A DNA stretch of 64,000 bases from Streptomyces phaeolivaceus (GTDB lineage Bacteria; Actinomycetota; Actinomycetes; Streptomycetales; Streptomycetaceae), in contig NZ_CP045096.1 of assembly GCF_009184865.1 (NCBI RefSeq), positions 4,154,001 through 4,218,000 of the forward strand, read 5' to 3'. A model generated the notes under the pieces. It worked only from the letters and a program-made list of their open reading frames with translations. It was not told the DNA's origin and ran no database searches. Numbering within the stretch: position 1 is the stretch's first letter; each line of letters opens with the position of its first letter. Made by a program: the position numbers and the translations under genes. Shown in pieces: positions 56,868 through 64,000 of this stretch.

Positions 56868-57845
56868 ATGACTACTGACACCCCGGCGCGGCTCCTCCAG
56901 CTCCTCTCCCTCCTTCAGACGCCCCGTGAGTGGCCCGGTGGTGAACTCGCCGGGCGGCTCGGGGTCTCGCGGCGGACCGTGCGGCGGGACATCGACCGGC
57001 TGCGGGAGTTGGGGTATCCGGTGCGGGCGACATTGGGGGCCGAGGGCGGATATCGGCTGGTGGCGGGGAAGGCGATGCCGCCGCTGGTGCTGGACGACGA
57101 GGAGGCCGTGGCGATCGCGGTGGGGCTGCGGGCCGGCGCCGGGCACGCGGTGGACGGCGTGGACGAGGCGTCCGTACGGGCGCTCGCCAAGCTGGAGCAG
57201 GTGCTGCCGTCGCGGTTGCGCCACCGGGTCTCCACGCTGCAGGCCGCCACCACTCCCCTGACCAGCGGCGACGGGGCGACCGTCACGCCCGAGACGCTGA
57301 CCGTGATGGCCTCGGCGGTGGCGGGTCGGGAGCGGCTGCGCTTCGCCTACCGTTCCGGCGACGGCACGGAGTCACGGCGCCACTGCGAGCCGTACCGACT
57401 CGTCTCGACCGGCCGCCGCTGGTATCTCGTCGCCTACGACCTCGAACGCGACGACTGGCGCACCTTCCGGGTCGACCGGGTCACGGAACCCTTCGCCACG
57501 GGTGCCCGGTTCACAGCGCGCGAGCTGCCGACGGGCAGTGCGGAGGAGTATCTGCGGCAGTCGATGTACCGGCGGCAGGAGACGTACACGTTCGATGTCA
57601 CCTTCGCCGCGCCCGCCGAGTTCATCGCGGCCAGGCTCCCCGGCTGGTTCGGTACGCCCGAGCCGGTCGACGAGCACAGCTGCCGGCTGCGGGCCTCCGT
57701 CGGCGACTCCGTGGAGTGGCTGGCCGTACGGCTGGCCGTGGTCGACTGCGAGTTCACGGTGCATGAGCCGCCGGAACTGGTCGGTTTCGTACGGGAGTTG
57801 GGAGCGCGCCTGGCTCGGGCGGCAGGGGCCGAGAAGGACGGCTGA
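56868..57845 (+). CDS. YafY-type WYL-domain transcriptional regulator
   Basis: 325 residues. DeoR-like HTH at about 1-60 (RLLQLLSLLQTPREWPGGELAGRLGVSRRTVRRDIDRLRELGYPV), then the WYL domain (about 140-235: LRFAYRSGDG and RRWYLVAYDLERDDWRTFRVDR) and a WCX tail. WYL proteins sense ligands, sometimes nucleotides or DNA damage signals. It is divergent from the DHA2 exporter. The 61-bp gap between them has a TAGGTCAG..TGTCCTA inverted pair (about 56828-56846). It likely controls the exporter. Confidence 0.9.
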   Translation: MTTDTPARLLQLLSLLQTPREWPGGELAGRLGVSRRTVRRDIDRLRELGYPVRATLGAEGGYRLVAGKAMPPLVLDDEEAVAIAVGLRAGAGHAVDGVDEASVRALAKLEQVLPSRLRHRVSTLQAATTPLTSGDGATVTPETLTVMASAVAGRERLRFAYRSGDGTESRRHCEPYRLVSTGRRWYLVAYDLERDDWRTFRVDRVTEPFATGARFTARELPTGSAEEYLRQSMYRRQETYTFDVTFAAPAEFIAARLPGWFGTPEPVDEHSCRLRASVGDSVEWLAVRLAVVDCEFTVHEPPELVGFVRELGARLARAAGAEKDG

Positions 57846-57867
57846 GAAGGACGGCCGAGAAGCCGCC
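57846..57867. other. Short spacer after the WYL gene
   Basis: Follows the WYL stop codon and reads into the minisatellite. Nothing else seen. Confidence 0.4.
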
Positions 57868-57999
57868 GAAGGACCGGGCGAAGGACCGGGCGAAGGACCG
57901 GGCGAAGGACCGGGCGAAGGACCGGGCGAAGGACCGGGCGAAGGACCGGGCGAAGGACCGGGCGGAGGAGTGGGCGGAGGAGTGGGCGGAGGAGTGGTG
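57868..57999. repeat. Noncoding 12-bp minisatellite
   Basis: Eight exact GAAGGACCGGGC units (57868-57963) followed by three GGAGGAGTGGGC-type units (57964-57999). It lies 22 bp past the WYL stop codon, outside any gene I can support. Confidence 0.92.
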
Positions 58000-58074
58000 A
58001 AGGGCCTTTGACGTGCGGGTTTGCTGGTCGTCGGGTGTTCGGTGGGGTTTGCCTCTGTGGCACAATCTGCCGTT

Positions 58075-58204
58075 CGGGTCGCCCCGGGGTTCAGGTCCGG
58101 GGCGACCCGTCGTACGTATGGAGCCGGGCTCCGGCGCCGGGGGGGGAGGCGCCGAAGCCCGGCTCTGGGAGAGTCCCGGCGCTGGGGGGAGAGCGTCGGG
58201 ACTC
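58075..58204. other. Three consecutive GC-rich stem-loops
   Basis: Stem 1 at 58075-58109 is CGGGTCGCCCCGG/CCGGGGCGACCCG (13 bp, perfect, 9-nt loop). Stem 2 at 58120-58166 is a 19-bp arm with one mismatch over a G-rich loop. Stem 3 at 58171-58204 is GAGTCCCGGCGCT with AGCGTCGGGACTC, one GU pair. They fill the space after the minisatellite, upstream of the convergent hrdD stop. An attenuator, a small RNA or multiple terminators could explain them. Confidence 0.6.
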
Positions 58205-58455
58205 GGCTTCGGACGACCGCGGTCACGGCCGTGCTCGTACTCGCGGTCATGGTCGTGGTCATGGCGGTCGAACTCGGGTCCCGGGCCTGGCGGCTCCGGG
58301 CCCGTGAGTCGTGGGCCCGGATGTCTTGTGCCCCGGGAACGGGGAGTTGAAGCGGCGTAGTACGGCCAAGTAGGGGCGTAGTACGGCCAAGCCCCGCGGC
58401 GGCCCCAGGGGTTGGGCCGTACGGGGCTCTGGTCCGTACCGGGCGGTGACCGGGG
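58205..58455. other. Intergenic region, possible tiny membrane peptide
   Basis: A plus-strand frame from about 58230 to 58350 would encode a short hydrophobic peptide (VLVLAVMVVVMAVELG) with basic tail. No ribosome binding site was found, so it is only a possibility. The end has TAGTACGGCCAAG in two copies (58358 and 58378). No other coding frame. Confidence 0.35.
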
Positions 58456-59451
58456 TCAGGCGACCGCGTCGAAGCCCGTGTCGCGGGCGAGCTTCTTCAG
58501 TTCGAGCAAGGCGTGCTTCTCGATCTGACGGATCCGCTCGCGGGTGAGCCCGTGCTCCTTGCCGACCTCGGTGAGGGTGCGCTCGCGGCCGTCCTCGATG
58601 CCGTACCGCATCTTGATGATGGACGCGGTGCGCTGGTCGAGGCGCCCGATCAGGCCGTCCAGCTCCTCGCTGCGCAGCAGGGTGAGCACGGACTGCTCGG
58701 GCGAGACCGCGGAGGTGTCCTCCAGCAGGTCTCCGAACTGGGTGTCGCCGTCGTCGTCCACCGACATGTTCAGCGAGACCGGGTCGCGGGCCCAGTCGAG
58801 GACGTCGACCACGCGGTCCGGGTTGGAGCCCAGCTCGGTGGCGATCTCCTGGGGCTCGGGGTCGCGCCCGTGCTCGCGGTTGAACTCGCGCTGCACACGG
58901 CGGATCCGGCCCAGCTCCTCGACCAGGTGGACGGGCAGCCGGATGGTGCGCGACTGGTCCGCGATCGAACGGGTGATGGCCTGACGGATCCACCAGGTGG
59001 CGTACGTCGAGAACTTGAAGCCCTTGCGGTAGTCGAACTTCTCGACCGCTCGGACCAGGCCGGCGTTGCCCTCCTGGATGAGGTCCAGCAGCGGCAGACC
59101 GCTGCGGGGGTAGCGCCGGGCCACGGCCACGACGAGCCGCAGGTTCGACCGTATGAAGATGTCCTTGGCCCGCTCGCTGTCGGCGACGAGGGCTTCGAGC
59201 TCTTCGCGGGTGGCGTCCGCCTTGGCCGCCTCCTCGCCGTCGAGGATCTGCTGCGCGAACACACCCGCCTCGATGATCTGGGACAGCTCGACTTCCTTGG
59301 CGGCGTCGAGCAGCGGCGTACGCGCGATCTCGTCGAGGTACATGCCGACCAGGTCGCGGTCGGCGATCTCGCCGCCAGAGGCGCGAACGCTGCGAGCCGC
59401 GTCGGTCCGTCCGGCGGACGAACGACGAGCGGCGACGGCACGGGTTGCCAT
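58456..59451 (-). CDS. hrdD: RNA polymerase sigma factor HrdD
   Basis: 331 residues, group 2 (HrdB-like) sigma factor. Region 1.2 (DLVGMYLDEIARTPLLDAAKEVELS), region 2 with the -10 recognition stretch FIRSNLRLVVAVARRYPRSGLPLLDLIQEGNAGLVRAVEKFDYRKGFKFSTYATWWIRQAITR, region 3, and region 4.2 HTH LTEVGKEHGLTRERIRQIEKHALLELK. It shares the N-terminal MATRAVAARR and the ASGGEIADRDLVG that I recall for HrdD of S. coelicolor. A sigma-R-type promoter lies 144 bp upstream. It directs a subset of transcription during later growth and is not essential in S. coelicolor. Confidence 0.93.
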   Translation of the reverse strand: MATRAVAARRSSAGRTDAARSVRASGGEIADRDLVGMYLDEIARTPLLDAAKEVELSQIIEAGVFAQQILDGEEAAKADATREELEALVADSERAKDIFIRSNLRLVVAVARRYPRSGLPLLDLIQEGNAGLVRAVEKFDYRKGFKFSTYATWWIRQAITRSIADQSRTIRLPVHLVEELGRIRRVQREFNREHGRDPEPQEIATELGSNPDRVVDVLDWARDPVSLNMSVDDDGDTQFGDLLEDTSAVSPEQSVLTLLRSEELDGLIGRLDQRTASIIKMRYGIEDGRERTLTEVGKEHGLTRERIRQIEKHALLELKKLARDTGFDAVA

Positions 59452-59501
59452 GCGTGCTCCCTTGCGATGGTGGGCTGGCAGGGTGGTGTCTGGCTGTCTG
59501 G

Positions 59502-59538
59502 TCGTACGTATTCCTACGTTTCGTACGTATTCCTACGT
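59502..59538. repeat. 18-bp direct repeat in the hrdD leader
   Basis: TCGTACGTATTCCTACGT at 59502-59519 and again at 59521-59538. It lies between the promoter-like site and the hrdD start. It contains CGTACG palindromes. Function unknown. Confidence 0.75.
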
Positions 59539-59594
59539 GGGTCTTGACGTGGTCGCCCGGACACTCTTCCGAGTGCCCTGCTTCCGAAGGAAAC

Positions 59595-59620
59595 AACGAC
59601 TGGAATCAGGACAGAATTCC
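59595..59620 (-). promoter_or_regulatory. Sigma-R-type promoter of hrdD
   Basis: On the minus strand GGAAT (59620-59616) then 18 bases then GTT (59597-59595): the published SigR consensus GGAAT-N18-GTT exactly. It lies 144 bp upstream of the hrdD start. It makes hrdD inducible by thiol-oxidative stress. hrdD is a known SigR target in S. coelicolor. Confidence 0.75.
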
Positions 59621-59681
59621 CAACCCGTCCCACTATTTTTCTGATCTTGCAGTACCCTGTGCCACCACAAGGGGAGGCGAG

Positions 59682-60200
59682 ATGTCTGCGGAGTCCATAG
59701 AGGTGCAGGTCAGACCAGGAGTCGAGACCGACCTCGCCGCCCTCACCGACATCTACAACCACTACGTCCGTGAGACGCCGATCACATTCGATACCGCTGT
59801 CTTCACTACGGAGGAGCGCCGTCCTTGGCTGCTCTCCCACCCTGAAGACGGCCCGCATCGTCTGATGGTTGCCACGTCGCACGACTCACAGCGGATTCTT
59901 GGGTACGCCACGAGCAGCGCGTTTCGCGGAAAACCGGCGTACGACACCTCGGTGGAGGTGTCGGTGTACCTCGCCCCGGACGCGGGCGGCCGGGGCGTGG
60001 GCACGATGCTCTACAAGGCGCTGTTCGAGGCGCTCGCCGACGAGGACGTGCATCGCGCCTACGCCGGGATCGCCCAGCCGAACGAGGCGTCGACGCGGCT
60101 GCACGAGCGGTTCGGGTTCCGGTACGTCGGTACGTATCGGGAGGTCGGGCGGAAGTTCGGGCGGTACTGGGACGTGGCCTGGTACGAGAAGGGGCTGTGA
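59682..60200 (+). CDS. GNAT acetyltransferase, phosphinothricin-N-acetyltransferase type
   Basis: 172 residues. IYNHYVRETPITFDT in the N-terminus, the AcCoA loop DAGGRGVGTMLYKALFEAL (about 99-117), and RLHERFGFRYVGTYREVGRKFGRYWDVAWYEKGL with the conserved terminal layout. This is the PAT/Bar-like or methionine sulfoximine acetyltransferase class; substrate not established. ATG 59682 follows GGGGAGG. It is divergent from hrdD. Confidence 0.9.
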   Translation: MSAESIEVQVRPGVETDLAALTDIYNHYVRETPITFDTAVFTTEERRPWLLSHPEDGPHRLMVATSHDSQRILGYATSSAFRGKPAYDTSVEVSVYLAPDAGGRGVGTMLYKALFEALADEDVHRAYAGIAQPNEASTRLHERFGFRYVGTYREVGRKFGRYWDVAWYEKGL

Positions 60201-60239
60201 GGGTCCGCCCGCCCTCCCCGCACGCCCCCGGCCCGGCGG

Positions 60240-60587
60240 TCACTCCGCCGTCAGGGACTCCCGCGTGGCCTTGGCGGTGGCTCGGGGGTCGTAGCCCTCG
60301 GGTACCCCTTCGACCAGGATGATGTCCCCCTCGATGTGCCGTGTCCGCAGCGGGGCGATCTCCTGGTACGCGGGCGAGTCCCACCAGCTCCGCGCCTCGG
60401 CGATGCCGGGGAAGCCGATCACCACGACGGCCCCGGGCCAGCTCCCCTCCTTCACCTCGTGCGGGGTGACACGGACGAGGAAGCGACCGCCGTACGGCTC
60501 GAAGGTGGCGGGGACGCGCTCGACGTACTCGGCGATGTCCGGGTGCGGGGCGGCGTCCTTGAGGTGGGCTATGGCGTAGGCGGGCAT
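60240..60587 (-). CDS. DUF1330-domain protein
   Basis: 115 residues, ferredoxin-like fold: AYAIAHLKDAAPHPDIAEYVERVPATFEPYGGRFLVRV, VVVIGFPGIAEARSWWDSPAYQEIAPLRTRHIEGDIILVEG. The DUF1330 fold. No function assigned. ATG 60587. Convergent with the acetyltransferase gene (40 bp). Confidence 0.9.
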   Translation of the reverse strand: MPAYAIAHLKDAAPHPDIAEYVERVPATFEPYGGRFLVRVTPHEVKEGSWPGAVVVIGFPGIAEARSWWDSPAYQEIAPLRTRHIEGDIILVEGVPEGYDPRATAKATRESLTAE

Positions 60588-60717
60588 GGCGGTGTCCTTC
60601 CGGGTGCTCCGGCCGACGGGAGTCGGGGATGGCTACGCCGACGAGCCTGTCAGCGGCACGGGCCGGGGTCGATGACCTCTCGGGTAAGCGACCCCGGCAG
60701 GACACGGCAGGGCAGGG

Positions 60718-61503
60718 TCAGCCGAACTGCACCGACCGCTTCGCCAGGCCCAGCCAGAAGCCGTCGATCACGGACCTCTGGGCGTCCAGTTCACCGGCTG
60801 CCTCCGCCGCGCCCATCGTGACGAAGAGCGGGGCGAAGTGCTCGGTGCGGGGGTGGGCCAGCTGCCCGGCCGGGGACTTGTGGAGGAAGTCGAGGAGGCC
60901 GTCCCAGTCGCGGGATTCGAGGGCGCGGTGGCCCCAGTCGTCGAACTCGGTGGACCAGGTGGGCGTGCCGGCCTGGCGGAGCGCGGCGAGGTTGTGGGTG
61001 AAGAAGCCGGAGCCGATGATCAGCACGCCCTCGTCCCGGAGGGGGGCGAGCTTGCGGCCGACGTCCATCAGCTTCCGGGGGTCCAGGGTCGGCATGGAGA
61101 TCTGGAGGACCGGGATGTCGGCGTCCGGGTACATCTCGACCAGGGGGACGTACGCGCCGTGGTCGAGGCCCCGGTCCGGGATGTCCTGGACGGGGGTGCC
61201 GGGGGCCTGGAGGAGCTTGCGGACCGAGGCCGCCAGCTCGGGGGCGCCCGGGGCGCCGTACTGGACGCGGTAGTAGTGCTCGGGGAAGCCCCAGAAGTCG
61301 TAGACCAGGGGGACGGGGTCTACCGCGCCGAGGGCGAGGGGGGCCTCCTCCCAGTGGGCGGAGACCATGAGGATCGCCTTGGGGCGGGGCAGGGTCGCGG
61401 ACCAGGCGGCGAGCTCGCCGGGCCAGATCGGGTCGTCGGCGAGCGGCGGGGCCCCGTGACTCAGGTACAGGGCGGGCATGCGCTCGGCAGTGGCGGCGGA
61501 CAT
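60718..61503 (-). CDS. DODA-type/LigB-family extradiol aromatic dioxygenase
   Basis: 261 residues. Family motifs LYLSHGAPPL (His16), ILMVSAHWE (His51), DHGAYVPL (about 116) and IGSGFFTHNL (about 169). The Zn/Fe-binding His pattern fits DODA-type (class III extradiol-like) dioxygenases, many of which are 4,5-DOPA or aromatic ring cleavers. Start MSAATAERM (61503); upstream in-frame residues look like leader. It is divergent from the MarR gene; MarR probably controls it through the twin sites in the gap. Confidence 0.9.
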   Translation of the reverse strand: MSAATAERMPALYLSHGAPPLADDPIWPGELAAWSATLPRPKAILMVSAHWEEAPLALGAVDPVPLVYDFWGFPEHYYRVQYGAPGAPELAASVRKLLQAPGTPVQDIPDRGLDHGAYVPLVEMYPDADIPVLQISMPTLDPRKLMDVGRKLAPLRDEGVLIIGSGFFTHNLAALRQAGTPTWSTEFDDWGHRALESRDWDGLLDFLHKSPAGQLAHPRTEHFAPLFVTMGAAEAAGELDAQRSVIDGFWLGLAKRSVQFG

Positions 61504-61621
61504 AGGGGTGACTCCCTCAACACACGCGCGACCCACGACACACACGCCTCTCACGCGCCTCACACGCGTCGGCGGGCCCGGTGGTCGCTTCTGTCTCCTG
61601 AGACTCCTGCTAACTCCCCAG

Positions 61622-61678
61622 TAGTTGAAGTCTCAATATTTGTTGTTTCACCTTACATCTCTATAGTTCAAATTTCAA
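61622..61678. promoter_or_regulatory. MarR promoter-operator between dioxygenase and MarR gene
   Basis: TTGTTG (about 61640-61645) and TATAGT (61662-61667) with 16 bp between form a plausible plus-strand promoter. Two related boxes: TAGTTGAAGTCTCAA (61622-61636) and TAGTTCAAATTTCAA (61664-61678), 42 bp centre to centre, the second overlapping the -10 box and the transcription start. They fit MarR half-sites. Confidence 0.6.
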
Positions 61679-61702
61679 GAAGGAGCCTCGTACAGTGGTG
61701 GC

Positions 61703-62209
61703 ATGACGACCGTATCCGCTGACGAAGAACCCCGCTGGCTCACCGATGAGGAACAGCGCACCTGGCTCGCCTATGTGCACGCCACATCCCTGCTCGAGGA
61801 CCATCTCGACCGCCAGTTGCAGCGCGACGCGGGCATGCCTCACCTCTACTACCACCTGCTGGTGGTGCTGTCCGCGGCGCCGCAGCGGAGGCTGCGGATG
61901 ACCGAGCTGGCCATGCGGACGAAGATCACGCGGTCGCGGCTGTCGCACGCCGTGGCCCGGCTGGAGAAGAACGGGTGGGTGCGGCGCGAGGACTGTCCGT
62001 CGGACAAGCGGGGGCAGTTCACTGTGCTCACGGACGGGGGCCACGAGATGCTCTCGAAGAGCGCGCCGGGGCATGTGGCGGCGGTGCGGCAGGCGTTGTT
62101 CGACCGGCTGTCGGCGGAACAGCAGAAGGCCCTCGGCGAGATCATGGGGATCGTCGCGGAGGGCTTGCAGCCGAGTGAGGCGGGGGCCGATCTGCCTTGG
62201 CTGCGGTAG
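61703..62209 (+). CDS. MarR-family transcriptional regulator
   Basis: 168 residues. wHTH at about 50-115 (LRMTELAMRTKITRSRLSHAVARLEKNGWVRREDCPSDKRGQFTVLTDGG). It has a longer N-terminal helix (EQRTWLAYVHATSLLEDHL) and no clear sensor Cys, so likely a ligand-type MarR that senses an aromatic acid. ATG 61703 follows AAGGAG. It is divergent from the dioxygenase gene; the operator overlaps its promoter. Confidence 0.92.
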   Translation: MTTVSADEEPRWLTDEEQRTWLAYVHATSLLEDHLDRQLQRDAGMPHLYYHLLVVLSAAPQRRLRMTELAMRTKITRSRLSHAVARLEKNGWVRREDCPSDKRGQFTVLTDGGHEMLSKSAPGHVAAVRQALFDRLSAEQQKALGEIMGIVAEGLQPSEAGADLPWLR

Positions 62210-62255
62210 GGGTGCGGCAGGGCCCGGTGCGTTCCGTTGCGGGGATGCGCGGGTC

Positions 62256-62317
62256 CGGTGGGGGCTGGTCGCGCCCACGCGGCGGAGCCGCATATCGACA
62301 CAGTCCCGCGCCCCTGA
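62256..62317. repeat. Type B intergenic element (copy 2)
   Basis: GGGGCTGGTCGCGCCC, ACGCGGCGGAGCCGC, TATCGACACAG, then CCCGCGCCCCTG. Nearly the same as 4885-4940. It lies 46 bp after the MarR stop and runs into the strong terminator. Confidence 0.75.
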
Positions 62318-62376
62318 CGGCGGGGCGGGGGCGGAACAGGCGGCTTCGCCGCTGTTCCGCCCCCGCCCCGCCGTCA
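62315..62376. terminator. Very strong stem-loop between convergent genes
   Basis: TGACGGCGGGGCGGGG and CCCCGCCCCGCCGTCA, continuing inward to GCGG-CTTCG-CCGC: roughly 25 paired bases. It sits 17 bp from the convergent MFS stop, so it can serve both genes. Confidence 0.9.
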
Positions 62377-62393
62377 TCCGTCGAGGTCGTCCC

Positions 62394-63935
62394 TCAGTGG
62401 GCGATCACCGGGACCTTGACCTCGTTCGCGGCGTCCTCGCCCTCGGCCGTGGTCGACGTCATGTCGGGCTTGCCCGTGGTGACGAGGGTGAAGGCGATGG
62501 CGGCGGAGGCCACCAGGATGGCCACGGCGAACCAGATGGCGTTGGTGTAGCCGTTGACCATGCCCTGGAGTTCGACCAGCTGGGCGGCCGGCTTCGAGGT
62601 GGCCGAGCCGATGTGCTCCTTGATGTAGGACGTGGTCGCGGAGGCCGCGATCGTGTTCAGCAGGGCCGTACCGATGGCACCGCCGACCTGCTGGGAGGTG
62701 TTGACCATGGCGGAGGCCACGCCCGCGTCACGCGGTTCGACACCGTGGGTCGCCAGGGACATCGCCGGCATGAACGCCGTACCCATACCGAGGCCGAGCA
62801 GCAGCTGGGCCGGCAGGAGCAGGGCGGCGTACGAGGAGTCGACCTCCATCTGGGTCAGCAGCAGCATGCCGAGGCCGGCGACCAGGAAGCCGGGGCCCAT
62901 CAGCAGGCGCGGCGGGACCCGGGTCATGAGACGGGTGCCGATCTGGGTCGAGCCGATGATCATGCCCGCGATCATGGGCAGGAAGGCGAAACCGGTCTTG
63001 ACCGGGGAGTACCCCTTCACGATCTGCAGGTAGTAGGTCAGGAAGAGGAACAGACCGAACATCGAGATGACCGCGAGACCGAGGGAGAGGTAGACGCCGC
63101 CGCGGTTGCGCTCGATGAGCACGCGCAGCGGCAGCAGCGGGGCCTTGACCTTGGACTCGACGACCACGAAGGCCGCGAGGAGCACCGCCGAGGCGATGAA
63201 CAGGGTGATCGTCATCGAGTCGCCCCAGCCGTCGGACTCGGCCCGGGTGAAGCCGTAGACCAGGGAGACCAGGCCCAGGGTGGACAGGACCACGCCGGGG
63301 ATGTCGAGCGGGGAGCGGTTGCGGCCGCCGGCCGGCTCACGGATGACGAAGTACGCGCCGACCGCCGCGATCACCGCGAACGGGATGTTGACGAAGAACG
63401 TCCAGCGCCAGTCCAGGTACTCGGTGAGGAAGCCGCCGAGGATCAGGCCCACGGCGCCGCCGCCACCGGCGATCGCGCCGTAGATGCCGAACGCCTTGGC
63501 GCGCTCCTTGGCGTCGGTGAACATCACGGCGAGGAGGGAGAGCGCGGCGGGCGCGAGCAGCGCGCCGAAGGCGCCCTGGAGCGCGCGGGCGCCCAGCATC
63601 ATCGCCTCACCGGTGGCCGCGCCGCCCAGCGCGGAGGCGCCGGCGAAGCCGATCAGACCGGTGACGAAGGTGCGCTTGCGGCCCCAGATGTCGGAGATAC
63701 GGCCGCCGAAGAGGAGCAGACCGCCGAAGGCCAGCGCGTACGCGGTGATGACCCACTGGCGGTTGCCGTCCGATATCCCCAGGTCCTGCTGGGCGGACGG
63801 GAGGGCGATGTTCACGATGGTCGCGTCGAGCACGACCATCAGCTGGGCGAGGGCGATGAAGACGAGCGCTTTCCAGCGGTTGGCGTGCGCGTTGTCGGTT
63901 TCTGACTTTTTGGGGGTGCCGGCTGTTTCGGACAT
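62394..63935 (-). CDS. DHA2-type MFS multidrug exporter, 14 TM
   Basis: 513 residues from ATG 63935 (MSETAGTPKKSET). Fourteen TM. LAQLMVVLDATIVNIALPSAQ (TM1 with the DHA2 Asp), GGRISDIWGRKRTFVTG (motif A), and GAIAGGGGAVGLILGGFLTEYLDWRWTFFVN (motif C). An EmrB/QacA-like antiporter that would extrude drugs with proton influx. GTG 63947 is another start. The promoter lies in the edge of the window, with 11-bp repeats at 63971-64000. Confidence 0.93.
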   Translation of the reverse strand: MSETAGTPKKSETDNAHANRWKALVFIALAQLMVVLDATIVNIALPSAQQDLGISDGNRQWVITAYALAFGGLLLFGGRISDIWGRKRTFVTGLIGFAGASALGGAATGEAMMLGARALQGAFGALLAPAALSLLAVMFTDAKERAKAFGIYGAIAGGGGAVGLILGGFLTEYLDWRWTFFVNIPFAVIAAVGAYFVIREPAGGRNRSPLDIPGVVLSTLGLVSLVYGFTRAESDGWGDSMTITLFIASAVLLAAFVVVESKVKAPLLPLRVLIERNRGGVYLSLGLAVISMFGLFLFLTYYLQIVKGYSPVKTGFAFLPMIAGMIIGSTQIGTRLMTRVPPRLLMGPGFLVAGLGMLLLTQMEVDSSYAALLLPAQLLLGLGMGTAFMPAMSLATHGVEPRDAGVASAMVNTSQQVGGAIGTALLNTIAASATTSYIKEHIGSATSKPAAQLVELQGMVNGYTNAIWFAVAILVASAAIAFTLVTTGKPDMTSTTAEGEDAANEVKVPVIAH

Positions 63936-63967
63936 GGGGGTACCCACTTCGGGACTTCGTGACGGAA

Positions 63968-64000
63968 AGATCGGTGAGGATCGGTGAGGATCGGTGAGGT
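63968..64000. repeat. 11-bp direct repeat at the window edge
   Basis: GATCGGTGAGG occurs three times (about 63969-64000), upstream of the MFS gene. The run may continue past the window. It could be an operator or a slippage repeat. Confidence 0.65.

Noticed and set aside
58021..58350. Plus-strand 109-codon frame across the three stem-loops
   Set aside because: Start side has no ribosome binding site and codons follow the stems; only a short hydrophobic tail looks protein-like.

Overview
The window is a 64 kb piece of high-GC actinobacterial chromosome, almost certainly Streptomyces. Codons are strongly third-position GC, GTG and TTG starts are common, and there are lineage markers: an SsgA-like sporulation protein, an HrdD-type sigma factor, DUF1876 and DUF6227 proteins, a tricorn core protease, and OhrR/Ohr. 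From memory, the fru operon, mscL, penicillin acylase, molybdopterin genes, galU and hrdD lie in a similar order in the core chromosome of S. coelicolor. No phage, plasmid, CRISPR or biosynthetic gene cluster was seen. The one clear mobile element is a group II intron.

Layout. 0-10 kb: the C-terminal part of a penicillin-binding protein, a serine hydrolase, YbaK and EamA proteins, DUF1876, an AraC regulator, a beta-lactamase-fold esterase, ohrR-ohr (peroxide resistance), and an ECF cobalt/nickel importer (cbiM-cbiQ-cbiO). 10-21 kb: an SsgE-like protein, a histidine phosphatase, a lipoprotein intradiol dioxygenase, two small membrane proteins downstream of a broken flavin-oxidoreductase gene, a TetR-MMPL exporter pair with twin operators, and the tricorn protease. 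21-30 kb: a monooxygenase-hydrolase-dehydrogenase operon divergent from a MerR regulator, exodeoxyribonuclease III, acetyltransferases, tRNA-Ala(CGC), and a large membrane protein. 30-34 kb: a tight minus-strand cluster galU-moeA-moaC-mogA-rimJ (molybdopterin and UDP-glucose supply), with fthC divergent from galU. 34.3-36.2 kb: a complete group IIC intron directly behind a transcription terminator. 36-50 kb: penicillin acylase, K+/H+ antiporter, MFS exporter, FmdB, MTA phosphorylase, SAF-domain protein, MscL, LtrA, P1 peptidase, L,D-transpeptidase, and a DUF6227 protein. 50-64 kb: fruR-fruK-fruA, two DHA2-type exporters, a WYL regulator, hrdD with a sigma-R-type promoter, an acetyltransferase, DUF1330, and a DODA-type dioxygenase divergent from its MarR regulator.

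Two patterns run through the window. First, an interspersed family of GC-rich palindromic elements (type A, arm GCGCAGTTCCCCGCGCCCCT; type B, a relative containing a GCGGCGGAGCCGC core) lies between genes. It is present once as a five-copy 28-bp tandem array, and once read into the start of an exporter gene. Second, short tandem repeats of 7, 9, 11 or 12 bp have grown in or beside many genes (ohr, the merR-like gene, fruA, an MFS gene, the broken oxidoreductase and a noncoding minisatellite). Those in intact genes keep the frame.

The best candidates for a second look are the group IIC intron at its terminator, the palindromic element family, the three-hairpin block beside the minisatellite near hrdD, the monooxygenase-hydrolase-dehydrogenase operon, and the internally duplicated DUF6227 protein with a perfect palindrome upstream.
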